From assembly GCF_036289405.1 (NCBI RefSeq), contig NZ_JAYFFI010000002.1, forward strand, positions 62,001 to 126,000: DNA of 64,000 nt, written 5' to 3'. The notes beneath the pieces were generated by a model that was not told the DNA's origin, ran no database searches, and saw only the letters and a list, made by a program, of their open reading frames with translations. The DNA comes from Pseudoramibacter faecis (GTDB taxonomy: Bacteria > Bacillota > Clostridia > Eubacteriales > Eubacteriaceae). Position numbers and translations under genes: made by a program. Position 1 is the stretch's first letter; every line of letters begins with the position of its first letter. Below are positions 31,132 to 39,686 of this stretch, one piece after another.

Positions 31132-31827
31132 TCAAATCACAAAAGCCCTCTGCCGCGGGGCGAAGGGCTGTGCTTTAAAGATTGCCTTTAGGCGATCAAG
31201 GCCATGGCCGTTTCCGCCGCGGAGGGGGCCGTCTTCAGCATAGGCATCGGCGCCGATGCTTTCGGCAAATTCCTTGGTGACCGGCGCGCCGCCCACCATG
31301 ATCTTCACCTGGTCGCGGATCCCGGCTTCCTGCGCCGCTTCGATCACTTCCTGCATCACCGGCATCGTCGTGGTGAGCAGGGCCGACAGGCAAATCACAT
31401 CGCACTTTTCATCGATCGCCGTTTCGATGATCTTTTCGGTGGGCACGTCGACGCCCAAATCGATGACTTCAAAACCCTTGCCTTCCATCATCATCGCGAC
31501 GAGGTTTTTGCCGATATCGTGCAAGTCGCCCTTGACCGTCCCAATGACCACCTTCCCGGCGGCGCTGCTTTCTCCGCTGGACAGATGCGGTTTTAAAATT
31601 TCGGAACCGGCTTTCATCGCCCGGGCCGCCACCAGCACCTGGGGCACAAAGATTTCGTTGGCCTTGAATTTGACCCCGATGACATCCATCCCGGCCAACA
31701 GGCCCTTCTGTAACACTTCGCCGGCGTCCATGCCTTCTTCGATGGCCTGTTCACACAGAGCCTTCACCTGTTTGCGTTTACCTTTTTGCAGCTGTTCCGC
31801 AATTTCCTGCAATAATGCTTCGCTCAT
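31132..31827 (-). CDS. Corrinoid methyltransferase protein (MtaC/MttC/MtqC type), C-terminus frameshifted
   Basis: Carrier that takes a methyl group on cobalt and passes it on. Residues 1-85 form the helical cap and from about 90 the cobalamin-binding fold with the D-x-H-x-x-G motif at Asp101, His103 and Gly106 (GDLHDIGKNLV) and SALLTTTM later. From about residue 200 the reading departs from the family: removing one base near 31224-31231 restores EDAPSAAETAMALIA and a TAA at 31190-31188, a normal ending that lies before the terminator hairpin. As given, the frame runs through the hairpin to 31132. ATG 31827 has AAAGGAGGA upstream. Second in an operon behind a URO-D methyltransferase gene. Confidence 0.85.
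   Translation of the reverse strand: MSEALLQEIAEQLQKGKRKQVKALCEQAIEEGMDAGEVLQKGLLAGMDVIGVKFKANEIFVPQVLVAARAMKAGSEILKPHLSSGESSAAGKVVIGTVKGDLHDIGKNLVAMMMEGKGFEVIDLGVDVPTEKIIETAIDEKCDVICLSALLTTTMPVMQEVIEAAQEAGIRDQVKIMVGGAPVTKEFAESIGADAYAEDGPLRGGNGHGLDRLKAIFKAQPFAPRQRAFVI
31144..31169 (-). terminator. Terminator of the corrinoid protein operon
   Basis: Minus strand AGCCCT ... AGGGCT stem with a GC-rich inner part, followed by TTTTG. It lies inside the extended corrinoid frame but just after the stop that a one-base correction would restore. Confidence 0.7.
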
Positions 31828-31882
31828 GTTGGGTTCCTCCTTTGTGCTCCGTTCCCTTTTGTTTGATTCATGTGATTGGTTT

Positions 31883-32926
31883 TTATTTTTGATACACGCC
31901 GTAGCGCTTGGCGATGTCCACCATTTGCTGCGCGTGTTCAAATTCTGCATTGGCCGGGTATTCGCAGCCCGTCGCCAGGATGAATCCGCCTCCGGCGGCC
32001 ATCTCGTCGATATTTTTCTTGCATTCGGCCTCCCAGGCTTCGTCGGTGCCCAACGCGGCCGTCGTCGGTGCGACGCAGCCGATGAGCGTGGTCTGATCGC
32101 CGTATTTTTCTTTGCATTCGATAAAGTCTTCGCAGTCGTCCGGCGGATATAAAAAAGAAATGCCGTCGGGATGCATGCGCTTGATTTGGGCGTCGAAATA
32201 AATATCGCCGCCGCAATTGTGAATAAAGACCATGCCGCCGGCTTCCCGGGTGGTGTTGGCCAAATCCTCAACCAACTCGCCTTCCAGCTCGTCCCACATT
32301 TCCTTGCTCATGATGGAGCCGGATGCAAACAGCGTGTCGAACATGATGCCCTGAACTCCGGTGGCCATGATGGCCTTGGAATAGTCCTTTAAGGTTTCGT
32401 TGATTTCCCAGGCCGCCTGATGCACCGCTTCCGGCTCGTCGATGCAATCCATATACATCTCCTGCTGATTGCGCAGCATCGATAGTGTCCCCAGCGGGCC
32501 GAACACAAAAGCGATGATCGGAAATTCTCCCTTAGCCGCTTCGACCAGCTTTTTGCACACGTCGATGTGCATCATCATGCGCTTGGAAGTGCGGTAGTCC
32601 ACCTTTTTAATTTTATCGTAATCGTCTTCCGTCGCGATCACACAACGGCTATAATCCGGGTGCGCCGCTTCGTTTTCGGGGTAGATCAGTTCCTGTCCCC
32701 AGGCGTCACACTCCACCGATAAATCGATGAGCGTCACGATGCAATCCAAGTCGTAATCAATCTGGGACTGCAAAAGGGCCTTGGCGCAGATATCCGCATC
32801 TTTAGACCAATCGGGGTAGCTCGCCCCCACGAGTTTGCGGGTCACCCCGCTTAATATCGGATAAACCGGCACGCGGTCCGCTTCTTTGTGGTTGAGCGCC
32901 GCGACCACTCTCTCCATTGCGTTCAT
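31883..32926 (-). CDS. URO-D (MtaA/MtbA-like) methyltransferase
   Basis: Barrel enzyme of 347 residues, the class that removes methyl groups from methyl-corrinoid proteins or loads them. Zinc-ligand motifs are complete: IHNCGGD (His-x-Cys) and ATGCEYP, unlike the copy at 11219-12601, which lacks the His. Start block MERVVAALNHKEADRVPVYP is typical. It precedes the corrinoid protein gene by 55 bases, so the two form a functional pair. In methanogens such enzymes use coenzyme M; here the acceptor is probably tetrahydrofolate or another thiol (inference). A -10 TATAAT lies at 32978-32973. Confidence 0.85.
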   Translation of the reverse strand: MNAMERVVAALNHKEADRVPVYPILSGVTRKLVGASYPDWSKDADICAKALLQSQIDYDLDCIVTLIDLSVECDAWGQELIYPENEAAHPDYSRCVIATEDDYDKIKKVDYRTSKRMMMHIDVCKKLVEAAKGEFPIIAFVFGPLGTLSMLRNQQEMYMDCIDEPEAVHQAAWEINETLKDYSKAIMATGVQGIMFDTLFASGSIMSKEMWDELEGELVEDLANTTREAGGMVFIHNCGGDIYFDAQIKRMHPDGISFLYPPDDCEDFIECKEKYGDQTTLIGCVAPTTAALGTDEAWEAECKKNIDEMAAGGGFILATGCEYPANAEFEHAQQMVDIAKRYGVYQK

Positions 32927-33182
32927 TCATTTCTCCTCTCTCTCCTTGAATGTGCTTTGTGATTGCGGCTTTATTATAGCGCAGCGCCTTGAAAACGATT
33001 GGCAACTTCTTTTTGTTTTTGATACGAATTTTGTGATTTTCCCACTTTTTTCGCGGCGGCTTCCGGATTTTGCCCCGCTTCGCCCCCGAAATCGGGCCAT
33101 TTCACCCAGAATTGAACCCTAATTTTTTATATTTTTCCAATGTTTTTTCTATCGTTCGGGCCCCGTTTTGGCGCTGCTACGC
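32927..33182. other. Intergenic region upstream of the corrinoid operon
   Basis: Carries a TATAAT -10 on the minus strand (32978-32973) without a clear -35, and an AT-rich stretch with GGCAA near 33000. No gene seen. Confidence 0.5.
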
Positions 33183-33212
33183 AAAAAGCCCCGGGCCTTC
33201 CCGGGGCTTTTT
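33183..33212 (-). terminator. Terminator of the split MttB-type gene
   Basis: GCCCCGGG, loop, CCCGGGGC with five A on one side and five T on the other. About 20 bases past the stop at 33233. Confidence 0.88.
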
Positions 33213-33232
33213 GCTGATATAAGGCTTGCCGC

Positions 33233-34651
33233 CTAAAGCGTTTCGATGCGATCGAGCTCGGCCGTGTCCACGCCGGAAGCGGCCAAGACGGCCTTCACCT
33301 GCGCCAATGTATCGGCGTCCACCGTCGGCTTGTGGCTGTCGTAGTGGTCCAGCAGGCGCTTCATTTCCTTGTCAATCGTTTCCTTAAAATATTCGGGGCC
33401 GTGGGCATCCCGCAGGCCGACCTTCGGCATATAAAGGTCTTCGTAATTATCCAGCGTATAGTCGGAGGTCACAAAACTGCCGTCGTGCCCCAGCTCCTTA
33501 ATTTCTTCGAGGTTGAGGGTTTCTTCGTTAATTTCAAAAGGCGTGAAGGCGAACTTCACCTGGCTCATGATTTCGAAGTCGATGATCATCTTCTCGAAGG
33601 AGGTCGCGTTGACGCTGTTCATCACGCCGCCGGCTTCCATCACCAGATTGATGCCGTGGCGATAGGCCGAATAATAGGTAAGCATGGATTCGTAGCCTGC
33701 CTGGCAGTTGATCACCGGGGCGTCGGTCTGGCAGCCGCCGCCGCGAGACGGCAGACCGTAGAATTTCCCCATGTTGCGAGAGAATCCTTGCATGATCGTC
33801 CCTTCCGGCGCGGCGCAGGCAAAGGTCACGCCGCGCATATCCGCCGCGGTGGACTGCACCCCGAAGACCACCGGCGCGCCGGGGCGAATCATCTGGGCCA
33901 GCACGATGCCGGCAAGGCTTTCCGCCGTTCCGCTGGCCAGAGTCCCCGCCATCGAAAGGGAACCTGTCGCCCCGAGCATAGTCGCCGGGCAGAGAATGGC
34001 CCCTTGGCCGTATTCCGCCAAAAGCATCAGACAGTCGAGCATGCGCTCGTCGAGGGCCAACGGCGAAACCGTGTTGATCAGGGTGATCATCCGCGGTTTT
34101 TCGATCATCCCTTCTTTGCCGCCAAACATGGCGCAGCCCGCGTCGAGGATACTTTGCATCTCTTCCTTCTAACCGGTGGACAGCATGAGCACCTTATCGG
34201 AATGGGTCAGTGTGGCGTAAAACATTCGGGCGGCCGCCGTGGCTTCTGAGCCTTCGCTCGGCTGAATCATAATCCCACCGTCAATGTCATAAACGTCGCT
34301 GGCCTGCACGAGCTTCGCACATTTCACATAGTCTTCGATGGTGCCGCTGCGGCGGTTGCCCTCCCAGTCGTCGATAAAAGCGCAGCCGTAAACCGGCGCC
34401 GGGTTCACGTGCTCGCCGCCGATGATCACGTTGTGCTTGGGGTTTCTGGCGTAAAGAGTGAAGCTTTCCGGCGCTATCTTTACCCAGTGCATCACCTGCT
34501 CTTCGGTGAAATAGGCGATGTCGCCTTCGACCTTGATGCCGTTGGCCCGATAAATCTCGATCGCTTTTTCGTTGTGAATTTTAACCCCGACCTCGCGCAT
34601 GATCTCCATGGCCGCGTCGTGAATCATTTGTTCTCGCTGCATATCCTGCAT
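33233..34651 (-). CDS. MttB-family methyltransferase interrupted by one in-frame UAG
   Basis: Two frames, 34651-34169 (160 residues) and 34159-33233 (308 residues), are in register and separated only by a TAG at 34171-34169. Joined they make a 472-residue MttB-family enzyme: N-terminal IHDAAMEIMREVGVKIH, then DKVLMLSTG, the UAG, KEEMQSILDAGCAMFGG, and the core ESLAGIVLAQMIRPGAPVVFGVQS, LPSRGGGCQTDAPVINCQAGYESMLTYYSA. In classical TMA methyltransferase the pyrrolysine codon is near residue 334, in the core; here it is at 161, an ordinary helix region. So this is either a nonsense mutation, a sequencing error or unusual amber read-through. The second part has an AAGGA four bases before its ATG. 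Follows a TIM-barrel gene in one operon. Confidence 0.82.
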
Positions 34652-34690
34652 GGTTTTCCCCTCTTCTTAAAAGATTACGCTAACGCAAAG

Positions 34691-34714
34691 GGCATGCACC
34701 AGCCGATGCATGCC
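34691..34714 (-). other. Intercistronic hairpin before the split MttB-type gene
   Basis: GGCATGCA, eight-base loop, TGCATGCC. No T-run follows on the minus strand, so it may stabilise or partly attenuate the message between isomerase-like and methyltransferase genes. Confidence 0.5.
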
Positions 34715-34735
34715 TGATTTTCCGAATGCCTGTTT

Positions 34736-35674
34736 TTAGCGGCCGCGCACGCCCAGCTTGAGCTCGTCGCGCAGGTAGCGCACGCTCTCTTCGCAAGCCT
34801 GAAGTTCTCTTTCCCTCGCTTCTTCGATAGGCTCATCTGTGCTCCTGAAGGCAATTTCATTTTCGAAGATGATTTTGTCCATCGGCGATTTTTCGCGAAT
34901 TTCGCGCACCATGTGGGCGCAATCGTAAGAGCCCTGGCCGTGGGGCGCGCCGATATCGTGGACGCCCAGCGGATCGACGACGATGATATCGTCGCTGAAG
35001 TGACAGCAATAGGCCTTAGGCAGCATCCTTTCCATCGCGTAGGACGGATTTTCCATGACCTGCAGCGGGTTGGCCGTATCCACACAGGTCCCGACACGCC
35101 AGTGATCGAGCTTATCGACGATCCAGAGGATTTCATCGGCGAAAGTATCGGTGTGGTTTTCAATGGCGATCTTCAGATCGAAATCTTCGATCATCGGCAT
35201 CGCCGCCTTGAACAAATCGTATTTAGCCGCGAGCTGCTTCATCACTTCCGGATGCATGCAGGAGCCGTAGAACTTCGGCGGCCGCTTGATGTCCAGGCTG
35301 AATTTCACCAGCTCCGCGTCTAGATCGTGGCCAATCTGCAGCGCTTCTTCCACCGTGCAGTTGACGCGAGAGTCGGAGCCCGCTTCAAAGGACGAGTTAA
35401 ATTCCAAGAACAGGCCGCGGTTTTTCGCCTCCTGAGCGATTTCCTTCAACTTGCCAGGATCCAACTTCACGTCTGGCGTCAGGCAGCCGAGGTCCACCTT
35501 GGTGACCTGCAGACCGTCGAGTTCCCACTTTTCGGCGCGGTCCATCACTTCGCAGATATCCATCGTTTGTTCAAAATAATAATCCTTGCCGAATCCCCAG
35601 CTTTCGCCGAGCCCGAAAAAGTGCAGGGTGTAGGTATGCATCCCCAATCGCAACGGTCTGTCGTAAATTGCCAT
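34736..35674 (-). CDS. Sugar phosphate isomerase/epimerase-like TIM barrel protein
   Basis: Xylose-isomerase-like barrel (AP endonuclease 2 superfamily) of 312 residues. Metal-binding type residues are seen in LFLEFNSSFEAG, IAIENHTDTF, GTCVDTANPL and KIIFENEIAF, which give the Glu/Asp/His set of these enzymes. ATG 35674 has GAGGAGGG upstream; an earlier ATG at 35689 is rejected. Own promoter at 35766-35794 with two TTGCCAA sites just upstream. It is followed by the split MttB-type gene, so it may act on the demethylated skeleton of the same substrate (inference). Exact reaction unknown. Confidence 0.8.
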   Translation of the reverse strand: MAIYDRPLRLGMHTYTLHFFGLGESWGFGKDYYFEQTMDICEVMDRAEKWELDGLQVTKVDLGCLTPDVKLDPGKLKEIAQEAKNRGLFLEFNSSFEAGSDSRVNCTVEEALQIGHDLDAELVKFSLDIKRPPKFYGSCMHPEVMKQLAAKYDLFKAAMPMIEDFDLKIAIENHTDTFADEILWIVDKLDHWRVGTCVDTANPLQVMENPSYAMERMLPKAYCCHFSDDIIVVDPLGVHDIGAPHGQGSYDCAHMVREIREKSPMDKIIFENEIAFRSTDEPIEEARERELQACEESVRYLRDELKLGVRGR

Positions 35675-35765
35675 AATTTCCCTCCTCAATTCATTTCATC
35701 GGCGTCTTTGCGACCGCGCAAAAAATCGCCGCCGCAAAATCCCGATGTGCCGAACTTTTTTATTT

Positions 35766-35794
35766 ATTATAAACCTTTTCAGCCCGCTTGTCTT
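35766..35794 (-). promoter_or_regulatory. Sigma-A promoter of the isomerase-like/MttB operon
   Basis: Minus strand AAGACA (35794-35789), 17 bases, TATAAT (35771-35766). TTGCCAAA (35815-35822) and TTGCCAAT (35825-35832), ten bases apart, lie directly upstream and read TTTGGCAA/ATTGGCAA on the coding strand. Confidence 0.6.
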
Positions 35795-35846
35795 TGCGTT
35801 TTCTTTTTTATACTTTGCCAAACCTTGCCAATTATCTCTTTGCGCA

Positions 35847-35880
35847 TAAAAAATACCGGGGTGAAGAATTTCCCCGGTAT
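35847..35880 (-). terminator. Terminator of the second BCCT gene
   Basis: ATACCGGGG, loop, CCCCGGTAT followed by TTTTTT on the minus strand, right after the stop at 35889. Confidence 0.87.
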
Positions 35881-35888
35881 CACATCAT

Positions 35889-37571
35889 TTATTGACCGCT
35901 TTCCGCCGCTACTGCCTCTGCCAGCGCCGGCTCCGGATCGAGTTCGGGCTCCGGCGAACCAGCCGTCGGCTTCGCCTCCGCCATCGCCGTGGCCTCGGCA
36001 TTTTCCTCAATATAAGTATAATCGTAATTTTCGCGGTGCAGCAAAAACTTAAAGCACGAAATCACCATCAAACACAAGAGCAGGCTGGCCGGCAGGCCCC
36101 AGCACACGATGGAGGTATTCATCGCGTCGTAGCCGCCGACATAAACGAGCACAAAAGTCAGCAGGCCCATGAAGATCCCGGTGCCCGCGATGAGGATTTT
36201 CGGTGTTTTGTTTTCCGCCTTGTCCTCGGTGGTTTCCTTGAGGAACATCATCGGGAAGGAGAAGGCGATCGCGTCCGACCAGGTAACAAAGGTCATGACC
36301 GCCATGACGATGAACACCCATTTGGTGATGGCGCCAAAGGGCAGGGTGTCCAAAAAGGCGAAGGTCGCAATCCCGGAGCCGTACTGCGCGATGACCTCGG
36401 GCAGGTTGCTGCCGTTCATCACGCCGAAGATGGCCGAGCCGCCGACAAAAACATACCAGCACACCAGGAAGGCGCAGGGCACGAGGCAGTTGACCACGAT
36501 GAATTCCCGCAGGGTGCGCCCGTAGGCCATCGTCGCGTAGAAGAACGCCGCCAGAAGCCCCGGCATCGCATTCCACGAATAATAGAACATCGTGTTGCTG
36601 TTCTGCCAGCCCGTCTGCATCACGGCGTCCCCAAAGCCGACCATCGGAATGTAGTTCATGACGAAGCGGCTCACCGCTTCAAAGCCGAGGCAGATCAGCC
36701 GGTTGGTCGGTCCGACGAGCAGCGCGAAGAGAATCACAAAGACGTAGAGCAAAGCGTTGGTGTCGCTGAGCTTGCCCATGGCGCCGTGCACCCCGGAGGT
36801 CGCAAAGAACACCGTCGCCACCACATAAACCAAAATGATGATCAGCTGGATGTCGAGCTTCGGGTTGCCGAGGATGTTGCCGATTCCCGCGTTGAGCTGG
36901 ATAACCGACAGCCCCATGTTCGTCCCGACGATGACCAGCGACAAGAACATGATGATATCCACCACGTTGCCGATGATGCCGTCGCACTTGTCGCCGATGA
37001 GCGGATACAGGGTTGAGCTCGCCCGGAAGGCCCGCTTGCCGTTGTAGGTCATCAGGGCGATAGCAAAGCCCGCGAAGGTCACGATGAAGTAGGGCGGCAG
37101 GCCGTAATGCAAAAAGCTGTACATGATCGACGGCACCACCGCGGCCTGGGTGCCGCCTTGCACCCCTAAAAACTTCGGCGGGTCCAAAAAGAACTGCACC
37201 GGCCCCGCTACGCCGAAAAAGCAAATGCCGATGGCAATGCTGCCTGTGAGCGAAATGGTAATCCACGTCCGCTTCTTGATGGTCGACTGCGCGTTTTTGC
37301 CGCCGAATTTAATATTCCCGTATTTCGAGCTAATAAGCACCCATAGGCAGATCATGCTCGTCAAGACCGCGCATAACACATAAATCCACTTGGCCGATCC
37401 CATTTCCCAGCCCTCAATGACGTTGAGCACATTGAGAAAGCTTTTGGGAAACAAAATTCCTGAAGCTACAAAAATAATCAGAATGATCACCCCCGGGACA
37501 AAGATCTTTTTGTTGATCATCTCCCAGACGCCGGTCGTGACCGGCGCGTTTTGTTTCTCATGTTGGTTCAT
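35889..37571 (-). CDS. BCCT family transporter, second copy
   Basis: 560-residue betaine/carnitine/choline-type carrier, close in plan to the copy at 18815-20473: both share TWITISLTGSIAIGICFFG-like and GWQNSN-x-MFY blocks, and GRTLREFIVVNCLVPC. The tail is rich in Ala, Glu and Pro. ATG 37571 has GAGAGGA upstream. It follows the bicupin gene by 43 bases and has its own terminator. The pair is preceded by a sigma-54 promoter. Two related BCCT carriers in one region suggest related but different substrates for the two MttB-type enzymes. Confidence 0.88.
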   Translation of the reverse strand: MNQHEKQNAPVTTGVWEMINKKIFVPGVIILIIFVASGILFPKSFLNVLNVIEGWEMGSAKWIYVLCAVLTSMICLWVLISSKYGNIKFGGKNAQSTIKKRTWITISLTGSIAIGICFFGVAGPVQFFLDPPKFLGVQGGTQAAVVPSIMYSFLHYGLPPYFIVTFAGFAIALMTYNGKRAFRASSTLYPLIGDKCDGIIGNVVDIIMFLSLVIVGTNMGLSVIQLNAGIGNILGNPKLDIQLIIILVYVVATVFFATSGVHGAMGKLSDTNALLYVFVILFALLVGPTNRLICLGFEAVSRFVMNYIPMVGFGDAVMQTGWQNSNTMFYYSWNAMPGLLAAFFYATMAYGRTLREFIVVNCLVPCAFLVCWYVFVGGSAIFGVMNGSNLPEVIAQYGSGIATFAFLDTLPFGAITKWVFIVMAVMTFVTWSDAIAFSFPMMFLKETTEDKAENKTPKILIAGTGIFMGLLTFVLVYVGGYDAMNTSIVCWGLPASLLLCLMVISCFKFLLHRENYDYTYIEENAEATAMAEAKPTAGSPEPELDPEPALAEAVAAESGQ

Positions 37572-37614
37572 TGCGTCCTCTCTTATCGTCTTTGATTGTG
37601 TCTTTCGCCTTCCC

Positions 37615-38523
37615 TCACACTTTGCTGAGCATCATCTCGTCTCGGTCGACCGGTGCGATGATCGGCACATCGGCCACCTCGATGCGTTCGTAAGCCGTGC
37701 CAACGCGTTCGATGCTGCAGCAATAAATCGCGAAGAGCTCTTTATTGTCATCGACGACCATGCCGTGAACGCAGCCGCTTGGCGCGTAGAGCAAGGTCCC
37801 CGATTTGACCTTGTGGACCTCCGTCCCGCCGTACATCACGCCGCAGCCTTCAGTGATGTAGAAAATTTCCGCCTGTTCGTGATAATGGGGCGTGTAACGA
37901 CAGTTCGGACGCGTCCGACAAAGACCCCACCACATTTCCTGGCAGCCCTTCACTTCATCAAAATGCGCCTGAAAGCGTTGGCTGCGCATGCCCTGCGCCG
38001 CTTCGACAATCACCCAGGGATCGGTATCCCCGGCCGTTGCCCAACGGCAACCCGTCGCTTCCGCGCCGGGACTCATCAAGTTAGACGGGCAGTTCGGCTG
38101 ATAGTAATCGCGGGCCGTCTGTTCGTCCACCGGTTCGATCTTGAGGTCCTTTTCGCCGATGTCGTTATCCGTCGCGTAGCAGAATAAGAAGCGCACGCCC
38201 CGGTCGCCGGAGTGTTCATAGGCGTGGGGCAGACCCGCCGGAAAATAATTTGACGCGCTCTTTTCCAGCTGGAAGCGCTGACGGCCGAGGCGCGCCCAGA
38301 CTTCCCCTTCCAAAATATGGGTGCAGCAGGCGAGGTTGGCCTTTTGCACCGGGATGTCCTTGCCCGGGTCGAGCTCCGCGACGCCGATATAAAACTCACT
38401 CTTGTCGTAATGGTTTTCGCTCAAGAGTTTTTTGATTCGAAAACCATCGCCGACTTCCTGCCAGGGCACGTCGTCCAGATGCGTCACAAATGCCCGTTTG
38501 TCTAATCCTTCCAATTTCCCCAT
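37615..38523 (-). CDS. Bicupin protein
   Basis: 302 residues with two cupin domains. The second carries a typical metal site, PHYHEQAEIFYITEG with His-x-His...Glu and a later GCVHGM. The first keeps the fold (ILEGEVWARLG, FPAGLPHAYEHSG) but with a poorer set of ligands. Cupin enzymes range from isomerases to dioxygenases and DMSP lyases, so no reaction is assigned. ATG 38523 has AGAGAGG upstream. First gene of a sigma-54-controlled pair with a BCCT transporter, which suggests it acts on the imported compound or senses it (inference). Confidence 0.82.
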   Translation of the reverse strand: MGKLEGLDKRAFVTHLDDVPWQEVGDGFRIKKLLSENHYDKSEFYIGVAELDPGKDIPVQKANLACCTHILEGEVWARLGRQRFQLEKSASNYFPAGLPHAYEHSGDRGVRFLFCYATDNDIGEKDLKIEPVDEQTARDYYQPNCPSNLMSPGAEATGCRWATAGDTDPWVIVEAAQGMRSQRFQAHFDEVKGCQEMWWGLCRTRPNCRYTPHYHEQAEIFYITEGCGVMYGGTEVHKVKSGTLLYAPSGCVHGMVVDDNKELFAIYCCSIERVGTAYERIEVADVPIIAPVDRDEMMLSKV

Positions 38524-38619
38524 GATAAAACCTCTCTTTCCATGTTTTTGGTATTTTCTCCGATGCTTCGATCAATGCCAATGCACCGGCCGCCAATGGT
38601 TTGATATTTTTATATCATC

Positions 38620-38634
38620 GCAAGGATTGTGCCA
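38620..38634 (-). promoter_or_regulatory. Sigma-54 (-24/-12) promoter of the bicupin-BCCT operon
   Basis: Minus strand TGGCACAATCCTTGC: TGGCAC-N5-TTGC with GG and GC ten bases apart. It differs from the GRE operon promoter (TGGCACACTCCTTGC) at one base. Confidence 0.88.
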
Positions 38635-38780
38635 AAATTTTCAAAAACTCAAGAAATTTACAAAGTTATAAATTTTCTTTTATTTTTAATGGAGGTTGGA
38701 ATTTTTCTATTAAAACTTTTGGCTCTTTATTTTTTGAATCCGGCTCTGCCCGCCCGACTCCCAAAATACCGCTCTGATTT

Positions 38781-38819
38781 CTGGCAGTTTGCGTCAATGC
38801 TTGCCAAAATCTATGGCAG
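38781..38819. promoter_or_regulatory. TGGCA/TGCCA half-sites upstream of the sigma-54 promoter
   Basis: CTGGCAG (38781-38787), TTGCCAAAA (38801-38809) and ATGGCAG (38813-38819), about 150-190 bases upstream of the promoter, where an enhancer-binding protein would sit. The rest of the 470-base gap before the thioesterase gene holds no gene. Confidence 0.5.
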
Positions 38820-38995
38820 TGCACCGCCTCCGGCGGTTTTTGCGTTTTCGGCCCAATCTTCGGGCGCCACCCGCCGCGGCCTGCACGCTTTTCTGGCAGG
38901 CCCTAAAATTCTTTGGAAATGATTTTCGATCTTCAAGCGGGCGGGGTATAATAAGGCCGGTCTCTATATAGAAAAAAAGAATGTGAGGTTAAACC

Positions 38996-39436
38996 ATGAA
39001 TCCACTCAAAGCATCTTCTGATCCCACTATTCTCGAAACCACCCGCACCCGCTTTGCCGGCGACCGCTACGCCACCGAGGTGACGGGCTGCGAGATCGCG
39101 GCCGTCGCCCCCGGCTACGCCAAGTGCCGGATGGCCGTCACGCCGGCGCACCGCAATGCGCTGGGCATCGTGATGGGCGGCGCGATCTTCACCCTGGCCG
39201 ACTTCACCTTTGCCGTCGCCAGCAACACCGGTTTTCCCGACACGGTTTCCGTCGACGCGACCATCCATTATCTCACCGCCGCCCGGGGCAACTCCCTGAC
39301 GGCCGAGTCCATTGCCGAAAAAAACGGCCGCCGCTCCTGCGTTTACCGCATCGTCATCACCGACGATACCGGCATTCACGTCGCCGACGTCACCGTCACC
39401 GGGATGCGCGTCGGCCCGCCGCCCACACAATCGTAG
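38996..39436 (+). CDS. PaaI-family hotdog thioesterase
   Basis: Acyl-CoA thioesterase-like protein of 146 residues with a single hotdog fold. The block NALGIVMGGAIFTLADFTFAVASN is the family signature, with the catalytic Asp in the ADF stretch, followed by VDATIHYLTAARGNSLTAES. A TATAAT -10 lies at 38947-38952 and GTGAGG before the ATG. Stand-alone gene; substrate not known. Confidence 0.88.
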   Translation: MNPLKASSDPTILETTRTRFAGDRYATEVTGCEIAAVAPGYAKCRMAVTPAHRNALGIVMGGAIFTLADFTFAVASNTGFPDTVSVDATIHYLTAARGNSLTAESIAEKNGRRSCVYRIVITDDTGIHVADVTVTGMRVGPPPTQS

Positions 39437-39488
39437 GCAATGCCCGTCAAAAGTCGAATAAGAAATCCATTCACGCTTCAGGACCTTC

Positions 39489-39623
39489 ATGCCCATTCAA
39501 CCCAGGCAAATTCCAAAAAGGTCCGCCACCGGGCCCGATGCCCCGCGCGCTGTCGCCGTCATCGGCGTCACCGGTATCGGATGCATTTTTCTGAAAAAGA
39601 CCAATGCCGTTTTCCCATTGTGA
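39489..39623 (+). other. Short open frame in the gap before the HD-domain gene
   Basis: 44 codons from an ATG without a good SD, with one hydrophobic patch (AVAVIGVTGIGCIFL). Ends at a TGA that overlaps the TATACT -10 (39624-39629) of the next gene. Coding status doubtful. Confidence 0.15.
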
Positions 39624-39686
39624 TATACTCAAAGGCATCCACACGAAATTGCCGGGCTGTTTTTAACCGCCCGAGAAAGGATCCCC

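Noticed and set aside
33233..34651. Pyrrolysine-dependent trimethylamine methyltransferase
   Set aside because: The UAG is at residue 161, well before the core position used by MttB, and no pyl genes are in the window. Left open as a finding but not called.
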